Positions 49,340 to 60,935 are shown, numbered from the stretch's first letter. The stretch is DNA of 64,000 nucleotides from Nematostella vectensis (GCF_932526225.1 NC_064043.1:11017821-11081820); one strand, 5' to 3'. The notes: generated by a model from the letters alone, not told the origin. A program made the numbers and translations.

Positions 49340-49450
49340 TTTGCGCCGAAGATCATGGCAATAAATTTTAAGGAACAGATGATGGATGTTTTTGGGTATT
49401 TACGCCGAAGATCATGGCAATAAATTTTAAGGAACAGATGATGTATGTTT
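49340..49450. repeat. ~58-bp tandem duplication
   Basis: CGCCGAAGATCATGGCAATA and the following AATTTTAAGGAACAGATGATG occur twice in a row with few differences. Confidence 0.85.
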
Positions 49451-51400
49451 CTGGACATCGCCAATCATAGTGTTAAAGGGGCCAAGTAGTTTAAACTTGC
49501 TAGAAATAATAAGACGTATTGTTTCTTCTTCTAGTAAAATCTAGAATTTAAGTAAAATCTAGAATTTATCATGTTATTGAAAGACTTCTGCATGATATCT
49601 TGTATTGTCCATTTTTTTATAGAATATAAATATTGTTGTGTTTTGTCCATTTTGTCCATCTGCCTTTCCATCATGCTGTTTCCCAAAAACTTACAATTCA
49701 TCCCATTTATCTTTCTCGATTAGACCAAATCTCTTATCCGGTGTTTGTTCTGCTTACCAACTTGTCATAAATCGTATCCAGTGTTTTAGAAGTAAGATGA
49801 TTTTGTCGTTGATTTATTAGTTTACTAAAAGCATTTTACAAACCACCTGTTGCGCGAGCACTATAAGCGATGACTGCTTAAAAAGATGTCTTCCTTTCTC
49901 TGATTTATTAATACTATATAAACTGTTTGACACACGCTTTTAGATATCGATTGCAAATCCTTTCTTTAATTGTTTGCCTGACCTAAAAGTTCAGATACTA
50001 TTAAGTGAAAATGCCATGACGCCGAAGATCGCCTTTTATCTTCATAGCATAACGGAAGTCAAGTTTAAAGTCATTTTGGACGACAAACTAAAGAAATCAG
50101 TCTTTTTTTTTTTTTCATTAGCAAAAATATATATATATGAACGAGTTTGAAAGATAGCGTGTTATTTTGAGATGTGCGTTATTATTTTTTTGTTTTTGTT
50201 TTACTTTTATTAAATTTTTTTTTAAGTAAAGGAGTAGAGTATAGGATTTGATTCCTTGCGGGCACGTGTGTCAAGGGGGATGTTATTCTCCTCTATCAGG
50301 TCGTGTTTCGTAAACCCTAAAGATGAGTGTCAAGATATCTGATAGATATATTACCAAATCCGTGACATTGGGTGTTTAAGATAATATCGTGGTGATATTA
50401 TAGGATAGCGCTCTTGTCGTTTGTTTAGGTTTGAAAGGCCGATTGAAGGAGGAAAACCAGTCGCCTTAGATTGAATTAACAGAGTGTTTCCTGTGGGTGA
50501 TTCGAGACCAGGTACATTTGTAACGTAAGTCTGTTTCGACCTGTGATCTCCTGTGATTGTCGGCTTACAGAGCTTTTCCCTTCAAATAATGAAACCCTCT
50601 TTTTTGAGTGCCTTTGTGTACTACCACACACAATAGTTCCCCTTATATAATCCAGCTTTTCAACAAAACTGTGCACATTTTCCCTTGTAATATGTTTTTC
50701 TAGTTGTGTTTTATATGTTTGTGCCATCGAGGGACGGACACCTCAACGGCTCGTTACGAGAAGGCGTAACTTAACTATGAAAAGAAAAGCTATTTTGATA
50801 AGAGCCCAGTTCTACTACTCGTCGGGACCTTCAGTTTTTTTTTTTTTTTTTTTTACTAGACATTTTATTTCTCTTTCCTCATAATTGTAAATTCTGAATT
50901 TTGGAATTCATAAAATCAATAGGAGTATGTAACGTGGCCGGGACATCATTTTAAAACGTTGTTTGCCGATGTAATTATGGCAGATACTTTTAGGTATTAG
51001 GTATCTGATGCTATGTATAAATCACTAACTATTAAAACAGAGTAACGAATTCAACTAGAAATCGCTCGTTCTTTTTTTTTTGTTTGCGATTTTTCTATCA
51101 CCATCATATTTTTTAAAGACCTATAGTTTTGCTGCTGAAATAAATTCTAACGAAATTTTAACACATTGACGACTTCGAGTACTACAGTAAAATATGACCT
51201 AGAAATTAGCCAATTATCTAGAAATAACCAAGAAATAGCCTAGATGCCAGCTTGAAATAATGTTACAAATCATATCTGATTTTTTAAATCCCTGTTAATA
51301 TTTACCTTGGTCATATCACAACAATAAGTTAGCTGGTTTATTATAGTTTATTGGTGTTTTTGATTATTGTTAAACGGGTTTCTATAACAAGAAAGCTCAC

Positions 51401-51538
51401 CTTTACTGAAGCCTGTCGCTTGCCGCTATTCATACTACCAGTAGTAACACCCTGGGTTGCAGCACTGCACGAAGAGATCAAAGACAATAGAAACATGAAG
51501 GACAGAGCGAGTGTGATACTCCCTTGCATGGCTTTCAT
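51401..51538 (-). CDS. Putative first coding exon of a small secreted protein
   Basis: ATG at 51538 opens 46 codons that end in phase 0 at a good donor (AAAG then GTGAGC, GT at 51400-51399). The N-terminus is a classic signal peptide: a short charged start, a hydrophobic Leu/Phe-rich core, then Ser-Ser-Cys-Ser-Ala-Ala as a likely cleavage region near residue 27. The remaining residues are Thr/Ser-rich with a Gly-Lys-Arg dibasic site. A TATAAAT box lies about 185 bp upstream (about 51726-51720). Downstream exons were not identified, so the product is unknown; a peptide precursor is possible. Confidence 0.45.
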
Positions 51539-52062
51539 CTTGTACGAAGGCTTAGATGTGCAAGCCTTTTAAGTACTGCCGCCCGCTCCGCGACTCAGCT
51601 GTGTTTGTGCTTCTGCGTGGTTTCCACCTGCACTCGCGCACACAAATTGATATTTAATTGATTGTTGTAAATTGTTGGCAGAAAAAAGAAGACGATTACA
51701 AGGAAGGAAGAGGCAACTAATTTATAGCCAGTTGAATCGATTCTACCTCGCGAAGGTCTAATGTTTTGCTGGGAGACTGCATTTGGGAACCTCTATTAAG
51801 AAATTTCCTCTAAGAACATGTGGAGTGTTTTTTTTAACACTCTGTTGTCTTCACGTGTGGCTGTATTTTGAGGGCGTTGTGACGTTTACCAAAACTAATC
51901 AACTAGTCGAATAAGTTTCCGTTTTTCTCGAGGGCAAACGTCTTAACTAACTATAAACACACTGCTGGGTGACCTATAAATGGTGAAAAAGAGATAAAGA
52001 TCCATCTCGTGTGAAATGCTGTTATTTATGATACAGGCCCATAACAGTTGATGAGTTGCTCC

Positions 52063-53074
52063 TTGTTATGCAACGATTGTTTAATCAGACCAAGCGGCGG
52101 GACTCAGTAGGCGACGGGCCGTGGGGATTCATGAGAATCCGGTCATTTAGCTACCCGCGTGTTTCACAAACACACTGATATTTTGGCACAAAAATCGCCA
52201 CTAGTGTTCAAATATAAGTGTTTATAAAAACCCCAACAATCATAGAAACAAACAGCACAAAGTGTTCGCGAGTAATGACTAAAATGAGAGAACCCCAAGC
52301 CGAATGGACGATAGAACGTGCAGGAGACCAGTTGTGATGTTAGGAAACTCAATGACTCCTTGGTAAGATTTCCAGATGTTTTCCAATGTGATGTTCTTTT
52401 TATTCATGTGCTGCCGGCGGGTCAGCGTGAGATCTGCTTGTCCAGAGAAAGAGAAGTAGGGTAGCCATATAAATCACCCATTCACCAATCATTATACGTT
52501 CATGCGTGCATAACATCGCCTAGACTTAGAGGCCACTTTTTCAATGGTTTTATTTCCTTCTCTTGGTCTGCTCTTTATTATCCGTCATCTGTTTGTAATG
52601 ACTTATCATTTAAAGCGCTAGTCCTTTAATAGAATGACATTTTATGAAATAAATAATCATTTTATTTTTGTTCTACTTCAGATGTTGTGGGCCAATTGAG
52701 CCATTCTTACAAGGCTATGCCCCTGAATTTTTCTAGAGACCCCCCCTTTTCCCACACCACCTTAAGCTCTTCTGTGGAACAAAGTTACTATGAAGTACTT
52801 CCCTGAATGAAATTTGGTATATCTGTTTTCATTCTTAACGCTATGAATACCGAGGTCATTGTCCGGGAGAACTCACTGGTAGATCAATAAGGAACGAAAC
52901 TAAATATCTTTAAATGTGTAAAGATAGCATGGGGATCAATGTTTTGTGCCAAAATATCAGTGTGTTTGTCAAACTCGCGGGTAGCAGCTAAATGACCGGA
53001 TTCTCGAGAATTCCCACAGCCCGTCGCCTACTGAATCCCGCCGCTTAGTCTGATTAAACAATCGCTTGATAAGA
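52063..53074. mobile_element. ~1.0 kb element with ~125-bp terminal inverted repeats
   Basis: Left arm about 52063-52193 and right arm about 52943-53074 are inverted. Shared words include GATTGTTTAATCAGAC, AGTAGGCGACGGGC, CCGGTCATTTAGCT and AAACACACTGATATTTTGGC. The interior is non-coding. Exact ends and target duplication are unclear. Confidence 0.75.
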
Positions 53075-53830
53075 AGGCAGATCGAAAATTTGGGTTTACA
53101 TTCAAAGAACAAAATGTAAACTTTATTTTTTGTATTTACTTCTTTTGACGGGATTGAGAGTTCTTTAACTACGGCGTGGTTTGTTCCATCTTCGGCGAAT
53201 AAAGTTTTAGATTTTTTTAGAATATTCGTTGGATTTAGAGGGTGATCCTTATGCTGAGGGTATGAGGGTGAATTTTATGCTGCGTCATTGAATGTCCTTC
53301 ATAGTGCTTTCAAATTAGATCTAGTTCCCAGTCCCCTTATTTTATCCGTGCGCTCAACGCCAAACCTGAAGCTTTAGATAGCTCTACAACGCAACTGCTA
53401 ACAGGCACATATCCAGGATTTTTTCAGGGGTTTGCGCAGTCATTGGTATCTTATAGAAAATAGTTAGTATTCGACGACTCTTAAATAGGGGGACCTTTAA
53501 GCAAGGACGGCTAGGATAACGAGCTCGAAAAAAAATCTATTCCCATTGGCGTACAGTTCCACTCCATTTCCAAAGGAATAAGCATAGTGTAGTCAGAAAC
53601 ATAAAAATAAACTAAGGGCATTATTTCCGCAGTAGCGAACGTAGTTAGAGGAGTTTACAGTGCAAACGCCCGCGTCCCCAATTGACCGCGAGTTTTCACT
53701 TAGTGGTTTGGTGGTAAACGGCTGAAATTTATCAGACATAACGGATTGTCACGTGCTTCTATTTGAATTCTGAATCAAGTTCCATTATTTTCTCGTCTTC
53801 GTCGTCTACGTTGCCGCCACATTCGATTAA

Positions 53831-53926
53831 GGTCCCTAATAAGAAATGACTCACTTCTTGGCGGTCGAGGGTGTGTGTTCCCATCCTACGTACACGCTTG
53901 AAGTGAGTCATTTCTTATTAGGGACC
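53831..53926. mobile_element. 96-bp MITE/hairpin with 27-bp perfect arms
   Basis: The left arm 53831-53857 begins GGTCCCTAATAAGAAATGAC, and the right arm 53900-53926 is its exact inverse, with a 42-base loop. TAA flanks both sides (53828-53830, 53927-53929), as with PIF/Harbinger insertion. A transcribed copy would fold as a long perfect hairpin. Confidence 0.75.
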
Positions 53927-54536
53927 TAATGTGTACACATGAGGAAAATTTGATTTAGAACCACTCATGGTCGGCTCGATAGCTAGCCCGCGTAACAAGC
54001 GTTTCTGTAGAGCGAGCGAAGAGTATGGCCGCGCGAAAATGGGGCGAGAGCAAAAAAGGCCATACTTGGTTTTGTTCTTTATTTCCCTTGAACTCCACGA
54101 AAAATCCTTGCTACCCAGGCTACTCGATAGCCGAAGGTTAAGAACCCCTTTGGTCTTTGAATAGCAAACTAGATGACTGTATTCCAGTAATATTACAGTT
54201 TAACCTTGAACAAATTCGCAATGTACTTTTCTCTTCGAAAAACCTTTTTGTGGTTACAAATACACTAATATTATAATTCTATTACTATTTATGTCGGCCA
54301 TCTTGGATTCTATTGTTATATAAAAGCACAGTCTCTACGGCTGCAAGCCCGACATTACGTTTAAACAGAGCTGGTGATAGTGCCCAAAGGAATTATGCTT
54401 ATTCGTTCGATGTAATTCTCCCGCTACAAGTTCTGTCATTGAATAATGATTGTCATTCCAAACGAGCATGGTAAACTACGATGTGAATAGAGCGCACAAA
54501 CCATTTTATTCTTGCGATAAGAGTCATAACTACAGG

Positions 54537-54679
54537 GCCGTAGCAGGGGGTGGGGCACGCCCCCCCCCACACACACACAATATTTAAAAAAAATGACCAG
54601 TAGGAACGTGGCTGTGCCCCCCATTGTTTTCTTAATGTTTTCCTATTGTGCTCCCCCATCTTTCGAGGCTTGCTACGGC
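54537..54679. mobile_element. MITE with GCCGTAGC / GCTACGGC ends (second copy)
   Basis: Same family as 33811-33974 but in opposite orientation, sharing GAAAATGACCAGTA-like and GTGGCTGTGCCCCCCATTG words. A (CA)n run lies inside. Confidence 0.75.
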
Positions 54680-56924
54680 TATGAACTAAAACCGAGAGCA
54701 TGCGAGATGGACTTACAGAATAACCAAAGATGGAAATGACATATGTCTTTGGTCTGAAAAGGGAAAGACAGACTTGGGCTTTTTAAAACAAGAGCAGTTC
54801 GTTTTCGTTTATTTTTACACCTATTTCCAAATACTCTGGAAGTGTAAAATGGAAATTAGCAGTTCTCTTAAAAAAAATACATTGGGTCTCGTCTTATTTC
54901 TACAAAATACACGAAAATGTGGACAAATCATACGATTAGTTCTTCTAAAAGATCATTCATACAATATGCAGCAGTCAGTAAGTCAGTCTTAGAACTGTCA
55001 TTTTCAATTTGCCATTACCATCTGCACCGGGGGCGTTTTCGAAATGGGTGTATATTTCCAAAACTAAACCTGTCACCACCAGAATTTTCACAAAAGGAAG
55101 TTTGATGCAAGCAAGCTGGCAGCTACAGGATCGAAACGAAACGAACGAAACCTATCAATGACTTGATCGACTAAGTTATATATGAATAGCCAAATTAAAA
55201 TTTTATATTTTTGGTTTTTGACAATTAAGTTGACATGATGACAGATAAGGGTCAATCCAATCTCTAGGATAATGATGGTCTAACAGTTTTTGGATTATTT
55301 ATTGGCACAAGACAAATGCGTTATAACGTCTTTTCTACGTATAGATAATTATACCAGGTAAAATAATCAAATTGAAATATATATTATGATAAAGTTGATA
55401 GCTAAAGCCTAATGGTTAGATGATGAATCGTCACATACGAAATATAAACTTGAACTATTTTAATAGGTTCCTTTATGAAATAGGATGTGCTTTAGTCAAG
55501 TTCCGTGACAATAAAAAGTCACTGAACATCACAGTCAAGGATCATTCCTTGTATAAGCTTAATAGGTTTATAGATAAAAAATAATTTTAGCTTTCAGATA
55601 AAAGTGCTTGTAATTATGATGGTGAAATAATTCACTTTACTTTTACTATGCTACCTTGAAAAAACAATATCAATACATAGCGCAGCCCAGCTGTTTTATA
55701 GCGCTTAGTCGAGCTTCGAAAGCGGACACATTCGCGTGTGTGGAAACTATGTCTTGGGCCAAATTGGTAAAAGTAAAAAAAGATCTCTAAGCATCCCCGA
55801 TCCAAACACCCGGTACCGAAAAGATTGCGTTGCTACAGTGCTATAATCCATAGCCGTGTGGTACCCACAAGCCTAAAAAAATGATAAATGCTATATAAAC
55901 ACAACGAGATCCTTTTTAGGGTCTGTTTTTAACTCAGTGACCCCTCAACCAGCCTGTACCGGCTTTGGGAAGTACCCACAACCCAAAAAATTCATAAATG
56001 CAAAATACAACACAACAAAACCAAGATACTCAGGCATCAGTCTAAGGGATAAATGGTCTTGAAGATATGCATCCAACCAAGGTGATAGCAACTACTCTTA
56101 AGCCAAATAATAGCTCAGGTTCTTCGACAATTTTAAAATCGAACAAGGGAAAAAACAGCAGAATTGACCTTCTCAACAAAATGCTCAAAATACCTTCCAC
56201 ACAAGGAAAATCAGCAAACACAACTCAAGTCACAAATAGATACCTTTATTCTGACCCTTCGTTTCAATAGCCTTAGAACAATGTCCACTCCTTGAAGGCT
56301 AGCTTCTGGGCACAATCTTGCCGGCATCACAGCTTACAAAACATATTATGGTATATTTCGTAGAAAAATTCGGAATATAAACGTATTTTATTATAAGCTC
56401 TTTATATCGCTGTTATTGCTATAAAGATCAGCTCTTCAACGGACAATAACACGTTCTTTAGTAACGCATACACGTGAGTCATTCAGATTTGGTATTTCAT
56501 AACAGGTATTTTGGTCAGCGGAAGTAACGTGGACCCGAACATCTGAAAACACGAGATCTCCACTAAAAATACTCGAATTTCGATTTGCATCAAGATGTAA
56601 AACTCAGTCATTTTTTTATTCAGCCTTACCCTGACAAACAACCTGTACATACATCAGTCTGTATGAACCCAGTTTGTTCTCGATATAGATTTATTATTGC
56701 CTCTGGATTTGTACCCTTTTTATGGGCTAGTGTTTTGAGTAAAATCGTCCATTTATCAATGCAACAACAATTTTATTGGGGATCATGCAGAGCAGTGTCC
56801 AAAAATAATTAATCTCTTGCTAAGCACATATAAATAGCAGGTTTCTCTCCCTGGTTATCTTTTAGCAAACAGAGTGAAAGGAAATCCCCCTAGCTAAGGC
56901 TTTACACAGTTGCACAATAGGCGA

Positions 56925-57115
56925 CTTGCACTAAAATCACGTTATTTTTTGAGTGGCAAATTCAAGCCAAATTTCTGTGGCCGTCACGCAAGAGACGAAG
57001 AAATATAATCTTTTGATGAAAATAAGCCGTTTTGGACAAAGAAACTTTCTGGCTGATTCGTAAGCGCTGAATTATTTTCGTAGTTGTTGTTATTTTGCCG
57101 CTAAAAGATTATAGG
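56925..57115. mobile_element. Relic of the GACTTGCRCTAA-ended MITE family
   Basis: It starts GCGACTTGCACTAAAATCACG and shares AAGAAACTTTCTGGCTGATT and TTTTGCCGCTAAAAG with the copies at 7226-7460 and 39188-39440. Confidence 0.65.
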
Positions 57116-57204
57116 AATAATAATGGTCATAGGGAAGAAAAGGAATGTTTTTTGTACAAGCTAAATAGAGCTGGATGTGCCCAAAAGACAAGCAAGGCGA
57201 CCCC

Positions 57205-57238
57205 TTTATTTGCCCTGAAAATTTTATTTTATTTTATT
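57205..57238 (-). terminator. Candidate poly(A) signals of the TSP1-Vps62 gene
   Basis: Overlapping AATAAA words occur on the minus strand between 57238 and 57205, about 165-200 bases beyond the stop codon. Confidence 0.6.
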
Positions 57239-57337
57239 AGCTTTTCCATTTAACATGACTAAGAAAATTACAAAATTTACACGCAACAAAAATTTTCGGT
57301 AACTGAAAAAAAAAATCATCCCTTAAAAAAATATCCC

Positions 57338-57420
57338 TTATTCGATGGGGTCTTCTGTCGTAGCATGTCCTTATTCGATGGGGTCTTCTGTCGTAGCAGG
57401 TCCTTATTCGATGGGGTCTT
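57338..57420 (-). repeat. 33-bp tandem repeat (3 copies) carrying the stop codon
   Basis: The end of the Vps62-type reading frame (Asp-Pro-Ile-Glu-stop) is repeated twice more in the 3' UTR. TAA codons lie at 57406-57404, 57373-57371 and 57340-57338, all in the same frame because 33 is divisible by three. Confidence 0.9.
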
Positions 57421-60400
57421 TCGACATGGTGCTTTTAGCAGCAGGGCCTGTAGGTCCGCTATTCAGGATGCACTCCCCTGCAAACTTCTCCGACAGCTTA
57501 CATCCACTTTTCTTATTTCCCCACCTTCCCAAATATCTGAAGAAGTACGCCCGGCCATTCCATTCACCATACGGTGTTACCATAAGGTTGCCCCATGTAT
57601 ACCATTTATGGCCCGCGTTGGTCTTATCCTGCAATTTTTCTCCGTTAAACAGCTTTTTGTACGTGTGCGTCCCTGGGCGATCCCACATTCCATGTGAACC
57701 CAAGGCGCTATACACCACAGGGTGAGAGTCATGCATGGCTAACACCCTATTACCGCTCCGGAACACTCCGGTGTGTTTGTCGTAGTTGTACCGAGTGCCA
57801 AAATTGTGCGCACTCACGTAGAGCTGTAACGGCTCCATATTCCAATTGAGACGAATGGTCACGTGCTCCCAGTCGCCCACGTGGTGGCCAAAAGTGCTGT
57901 AGCCGCCGATACACCCGATTAACTTGGGTTTGAGGCCAATACAGACCCTCTTGCCGCGGTTGTAGGGGTAGAACAGCCAGTAGTAGATGTCGTAGTAGCG
58001 ATTTTTGGTGGTCTTGATGATCGCGTAGGCCTTTACAAAGCTTGATGATATACCACGGAGCACGCGGGCGTTCACAGATGATGGACTCTTCAGGGTGACT
58101 TTGGTCTTCAGGTAATCATCTGAAAAAAAAAAGAACGTTCGATGATGATGATGATGATGATGATGACAGTGGCTAATTATGATAGTGATTGGGATGGAAA
58201 GGATGATGGTGTAATGAAGAAGATGATGATAGTGGTCATGGTGATGGAGGAAGTTGGTGACAGTGGCTGATTATGATAGTGATTGTGATGGAAAAGATTA
58301 TGGTGTAATGAAGAAGATGACGATAGTGGTCATGGTGATGGAGGAAGTTGGTGACAGTGGCTGAATATGATAGTGATTGTGATGGAAAGGATGATGGTGT
58401 AATGAAGAAGATGATGATAGTTGTCATGGTGATGGAGGAAGTTGGTGACATTGGCTGATTATGATGGTGATTGTGATGGAAAGGATGATGGTGTAATGAA
58501 GAAGATGATGATAGTGGTCATGGTGATGGAGGAAGTTGATGACAGTGGCTGATTATGATAGTGATTGTGATGGAAAAGATGATGGTGTAATGAAGAAGAT
58601 GACGATAGTGGTCATGGTGATGGATGATGTTGATGACAGTGGCTGATTATGATAGTAATTGTGATGGAAAGGATGATGGTGTAATGAAGAAGATGATGAT
58701 AGTGGTCATGGTGATGGAGGAAGTTGGTGACAGTGGCTGATTATGATGGTGATTGTGATGGAAAAGGATGATGGTGTAATGAAAAAGATGATGATAGTTC
58801 TCATGGGGATGGAGGAAGAGTGGCTGATTATGATAGTGATTGTGATGGAAAGGATGATGGTGTAATGAAGAAGATGATGATAGTGGTCATGGTGATGGAG
58901 GAAGTTGGTGACAGTGGCTGATTGTGATTGTGATGGAAAGGATGATGGTGTAATGAAGAAGATGATGATAGTGGTCATGGTGATGGAGGAAGTTGGTGAC
59001 AGTGGCTGATTATGATAGTGATTGTTATGGAAAAGATGATGGTGTAATGAAGATGACGATAGTGGTCATGGTGATGGAGGAAGTTGGTGACAGTGGCTGA
59101 TTATGATGGTGATTGTGATGGAAAGGATGATGGTGTAATGAAGATGATGATGATAGTGGTCATGGTGATGGAGGAAGTTTGTGACAGTGGCTGATTATGA
59201 TAGTGATTGTGATGGAAAGGATGATGGTGTAATGAAGAAGATGATGATAGTGGTCATGGTGATGGATTATGTTGATGACAGTGGCTGATTATGATAGTGA
59301 TTGTGATGGAAAGGATGATGGTGTAATGAAGAAGATGATGATAGTGGTCATGGTGATGGAGGAAGTTGGTGACATTGGCTGATTATGATGGTGATTGTGA
59401 TGGAAAAGGATGATGGTGTAATGAAGAAGATGACGATAGTGGTCATGGTGATTGAGGAAGTTGGTGACAGTGGCTGATTATGATAGTGATTGTGATGGAA
59501 AGGATGATGGTGTAATGAAGAAGATGACGATAGTGGTCATGGTGATGGAGGAAGTTGGTGACATTGGCTGATTATGATAGTGATTGTGATGGAAAGGATG
59601 ATAATGTTTTGCTGATGATGACGATGGTGATGTCGACAATGATTGTGGTGTTGATCTTCGTTACAAAATTGTCGTACTTTTGTGCCCACTGCATAGATTG
59701 GACGACGTCAGTGTTGGCCTGTTGCACGTCTTCTGACCTCTTGAGTTCACCATGTTCACGTGACGCAGGAAAAAGTCCACGTCAGAGGGTCTAAACGTCT
59801 CACTCTTGTGTAGAAACACAAGTGGCGCTAAAGCCCTGGCTGCGTACTCCAGTCGGTCTGCAATCAACACATCCATGTCAACCTCCGAAAATCTCAAGGC
59901 TTGAGAATTTTTTTGGGGGGAGGGGTGTGGTATATTCATTTTGGGGGGGAGGGGTGGGTATAACCTCAGGCGTTTACCTGAGATCTTACGGGGGTGTTAC
60001 ATAAAATGCGCTACGCAAGAGAACTATCATCCTCGGCACACAGGGAGCGCGCAATAAATAAAGAGAACGAAAAATCGCTAAAAAGCGGGAGATATGGGGT
60101 CCAAAATCTCGGGAAATGACGAGCGCACAATAGGGGTAGCGTTTTCTCGCCACAGGGATCCCGCGTCTAATTTTTCTATTCATTTTGGTTTTTCGATTTC
60201 CAATACACCCAGAAATGCCTGTCCTATGTCGAAGTTTCTTTACATAATAATTTGTCTTTCAGGTGTTAAATGATAAAAATTATCTTAATTTTTTGTGTGC
60301 AAATTCATACCCATAAAGAAAACAAAAACAATCCATTCTAGGCTAAACCGAGGTTTTGGTTTGATTGATGCAGTATATACGAGCACAAGTATGATGGAGT

Positions 60401-60935
60401 ATAAGCTATATATTTTACGTTTTTTGTGCTCACAGTCTGTAGAACGAAAAAAATGTATTTTGCAATCTCCATGGGGAAAACAACACAATTTACACATGTG
60501 AAATGTAATAAGCGAATGTGTGAGGAAAATGAGGTATTTGATTAAAAAAAATCGAATTTAATATTACAATCCGCTTTCTGTCTGTATGCAAAATCAGTTA
60601 TTTGAACAAGAGAAAATTGTGCGCTTTGTCTGATTTAAACAAATGAATCATATCAACTTACGTTTCAGATTCCTTGCGCATGGCCGTCTGTTACACCCGC
60701 GTACTTGTATCAAGGCGAGGTCACACTTCCCGCCACACTTTTCGCTTCGAGTCTTAATGCGCGTGCGTCTCTGAGTCCCGTAATCCCCGCAGGCCAGGTT
60801 ACAACGACTCCACGGCACCCATTGCCCTACTTGGCAGTTTTGTGGATTGCAACGTCTGCGCCTGCGTCGGCCCCACAAACTATGAGCTGACGCTATGAGC
60901 AGCAGACATATCGTGACCAATAAAGTGGACTTCAT
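57404..60935 (-). CDS. Secreted TSP1-like plus Vps62-domain protein, 3 exons
   Basis: Exons in transcript order: 60935-60662, 59857-59738, 58119-57404 (TAA). Phases (1, 1) match, giving 369 residues. Residues 1-19 are a signal peptide (Leu/Ile-rich core ending Ala-His-Ser), followed by a run of six Arg. Residues about 27-86 form a Cys-rich thrombospondin type-1-like module with W-V-P-W-S-R-C-N and eight Cys. The rest is a Vps62 family domain (Pfam PF06101, plant DUF946 relatives): APLVFLHKSETFRPSDVDFF near residues 99-118, YYWLFYPYN, GDWEHVTIRL and YSALGSHGMW. It should be extracellular or luminal despite the family name. The function of such proteins is not known to me. The in-frame TTG upstream of 60935 is not a plausible start. 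Confidence 0.9.
58140..59600. repeat. 94-bp minisatellite, ~15 copies, filling an intron
   Basis: GATGGAGGAAGTTGGTGACA recurs at 58243, 58337, 58431 and on to about 59550, with a 94-bp period and a few copies shortened by deletion. The array occupies nearly all of the intron between exons 2 and 3 of the Vps62-domain gene. Minus-strand His/Ile-rich open frames within it are artefacts. Confidence 0.95.
59858..60661 (-). other. First intron of the TSP1-Vps62 gene
   Basis: An 804-bp intron between a phase-1 donor (AAAC then GTAAGT) and an acceptor GATTGCAG. It contains G-rich runs at about 59910-59960 but no recognised element or gene. Confidence 0.6.

Larger units (their letters stand above)
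43689..51400. other. Intergenic region with repeats, no recognised gene
   Basis: No conserved protein is recognised on either strand. It holds an inverted pair at about 44850-45475, a 25-bp minisatellite at 46780-47250, a transposon relic at 47251-47450 and short direct duplications at 47571-47745 and 49340-49450. A minus-strand open stretch of 39 codons ending at a stop at about 46290, preceded by a good acceptor (TTTATTTTCAG, about 46417-46407), is in phase with the secreted-peptide exon at 51401-51538. This is a weak candidate, since such stretches arise by chance. Confidence 0.5.
51539..57200. other. Intergenic region with transposon relics
   Basis: No protein gene is recognised. Contents I can support are the inverted-repeat element at 52063-53074, a foldback relic at about 53640-53820, a 96-bp hairpin at 53831-53926, a MITE at 54537-54679 and a MITE relative at 56925-57115. 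A 67-codon plus-strand frame at 56067-56270 has no recognisable family. Confidence 0.55.

Noticed and set aside
56067-56270. 67-codon plus-strand frame with Ser/Thr/Lys-rich product
   Set aside because: No signal peptide, domain, splice partner or promoter evidence; could be chance in AT-rich DNA.
57345-57725. 126-codon plus-strand frame
   Set aside because: Antisense shadow of the Vps62-domain exon and the stop-codon repeat.
58236-58978. His/Ile-rich minus-strand frames
   Set aside because: Translations of the 94-bp minisatellite in an intron.
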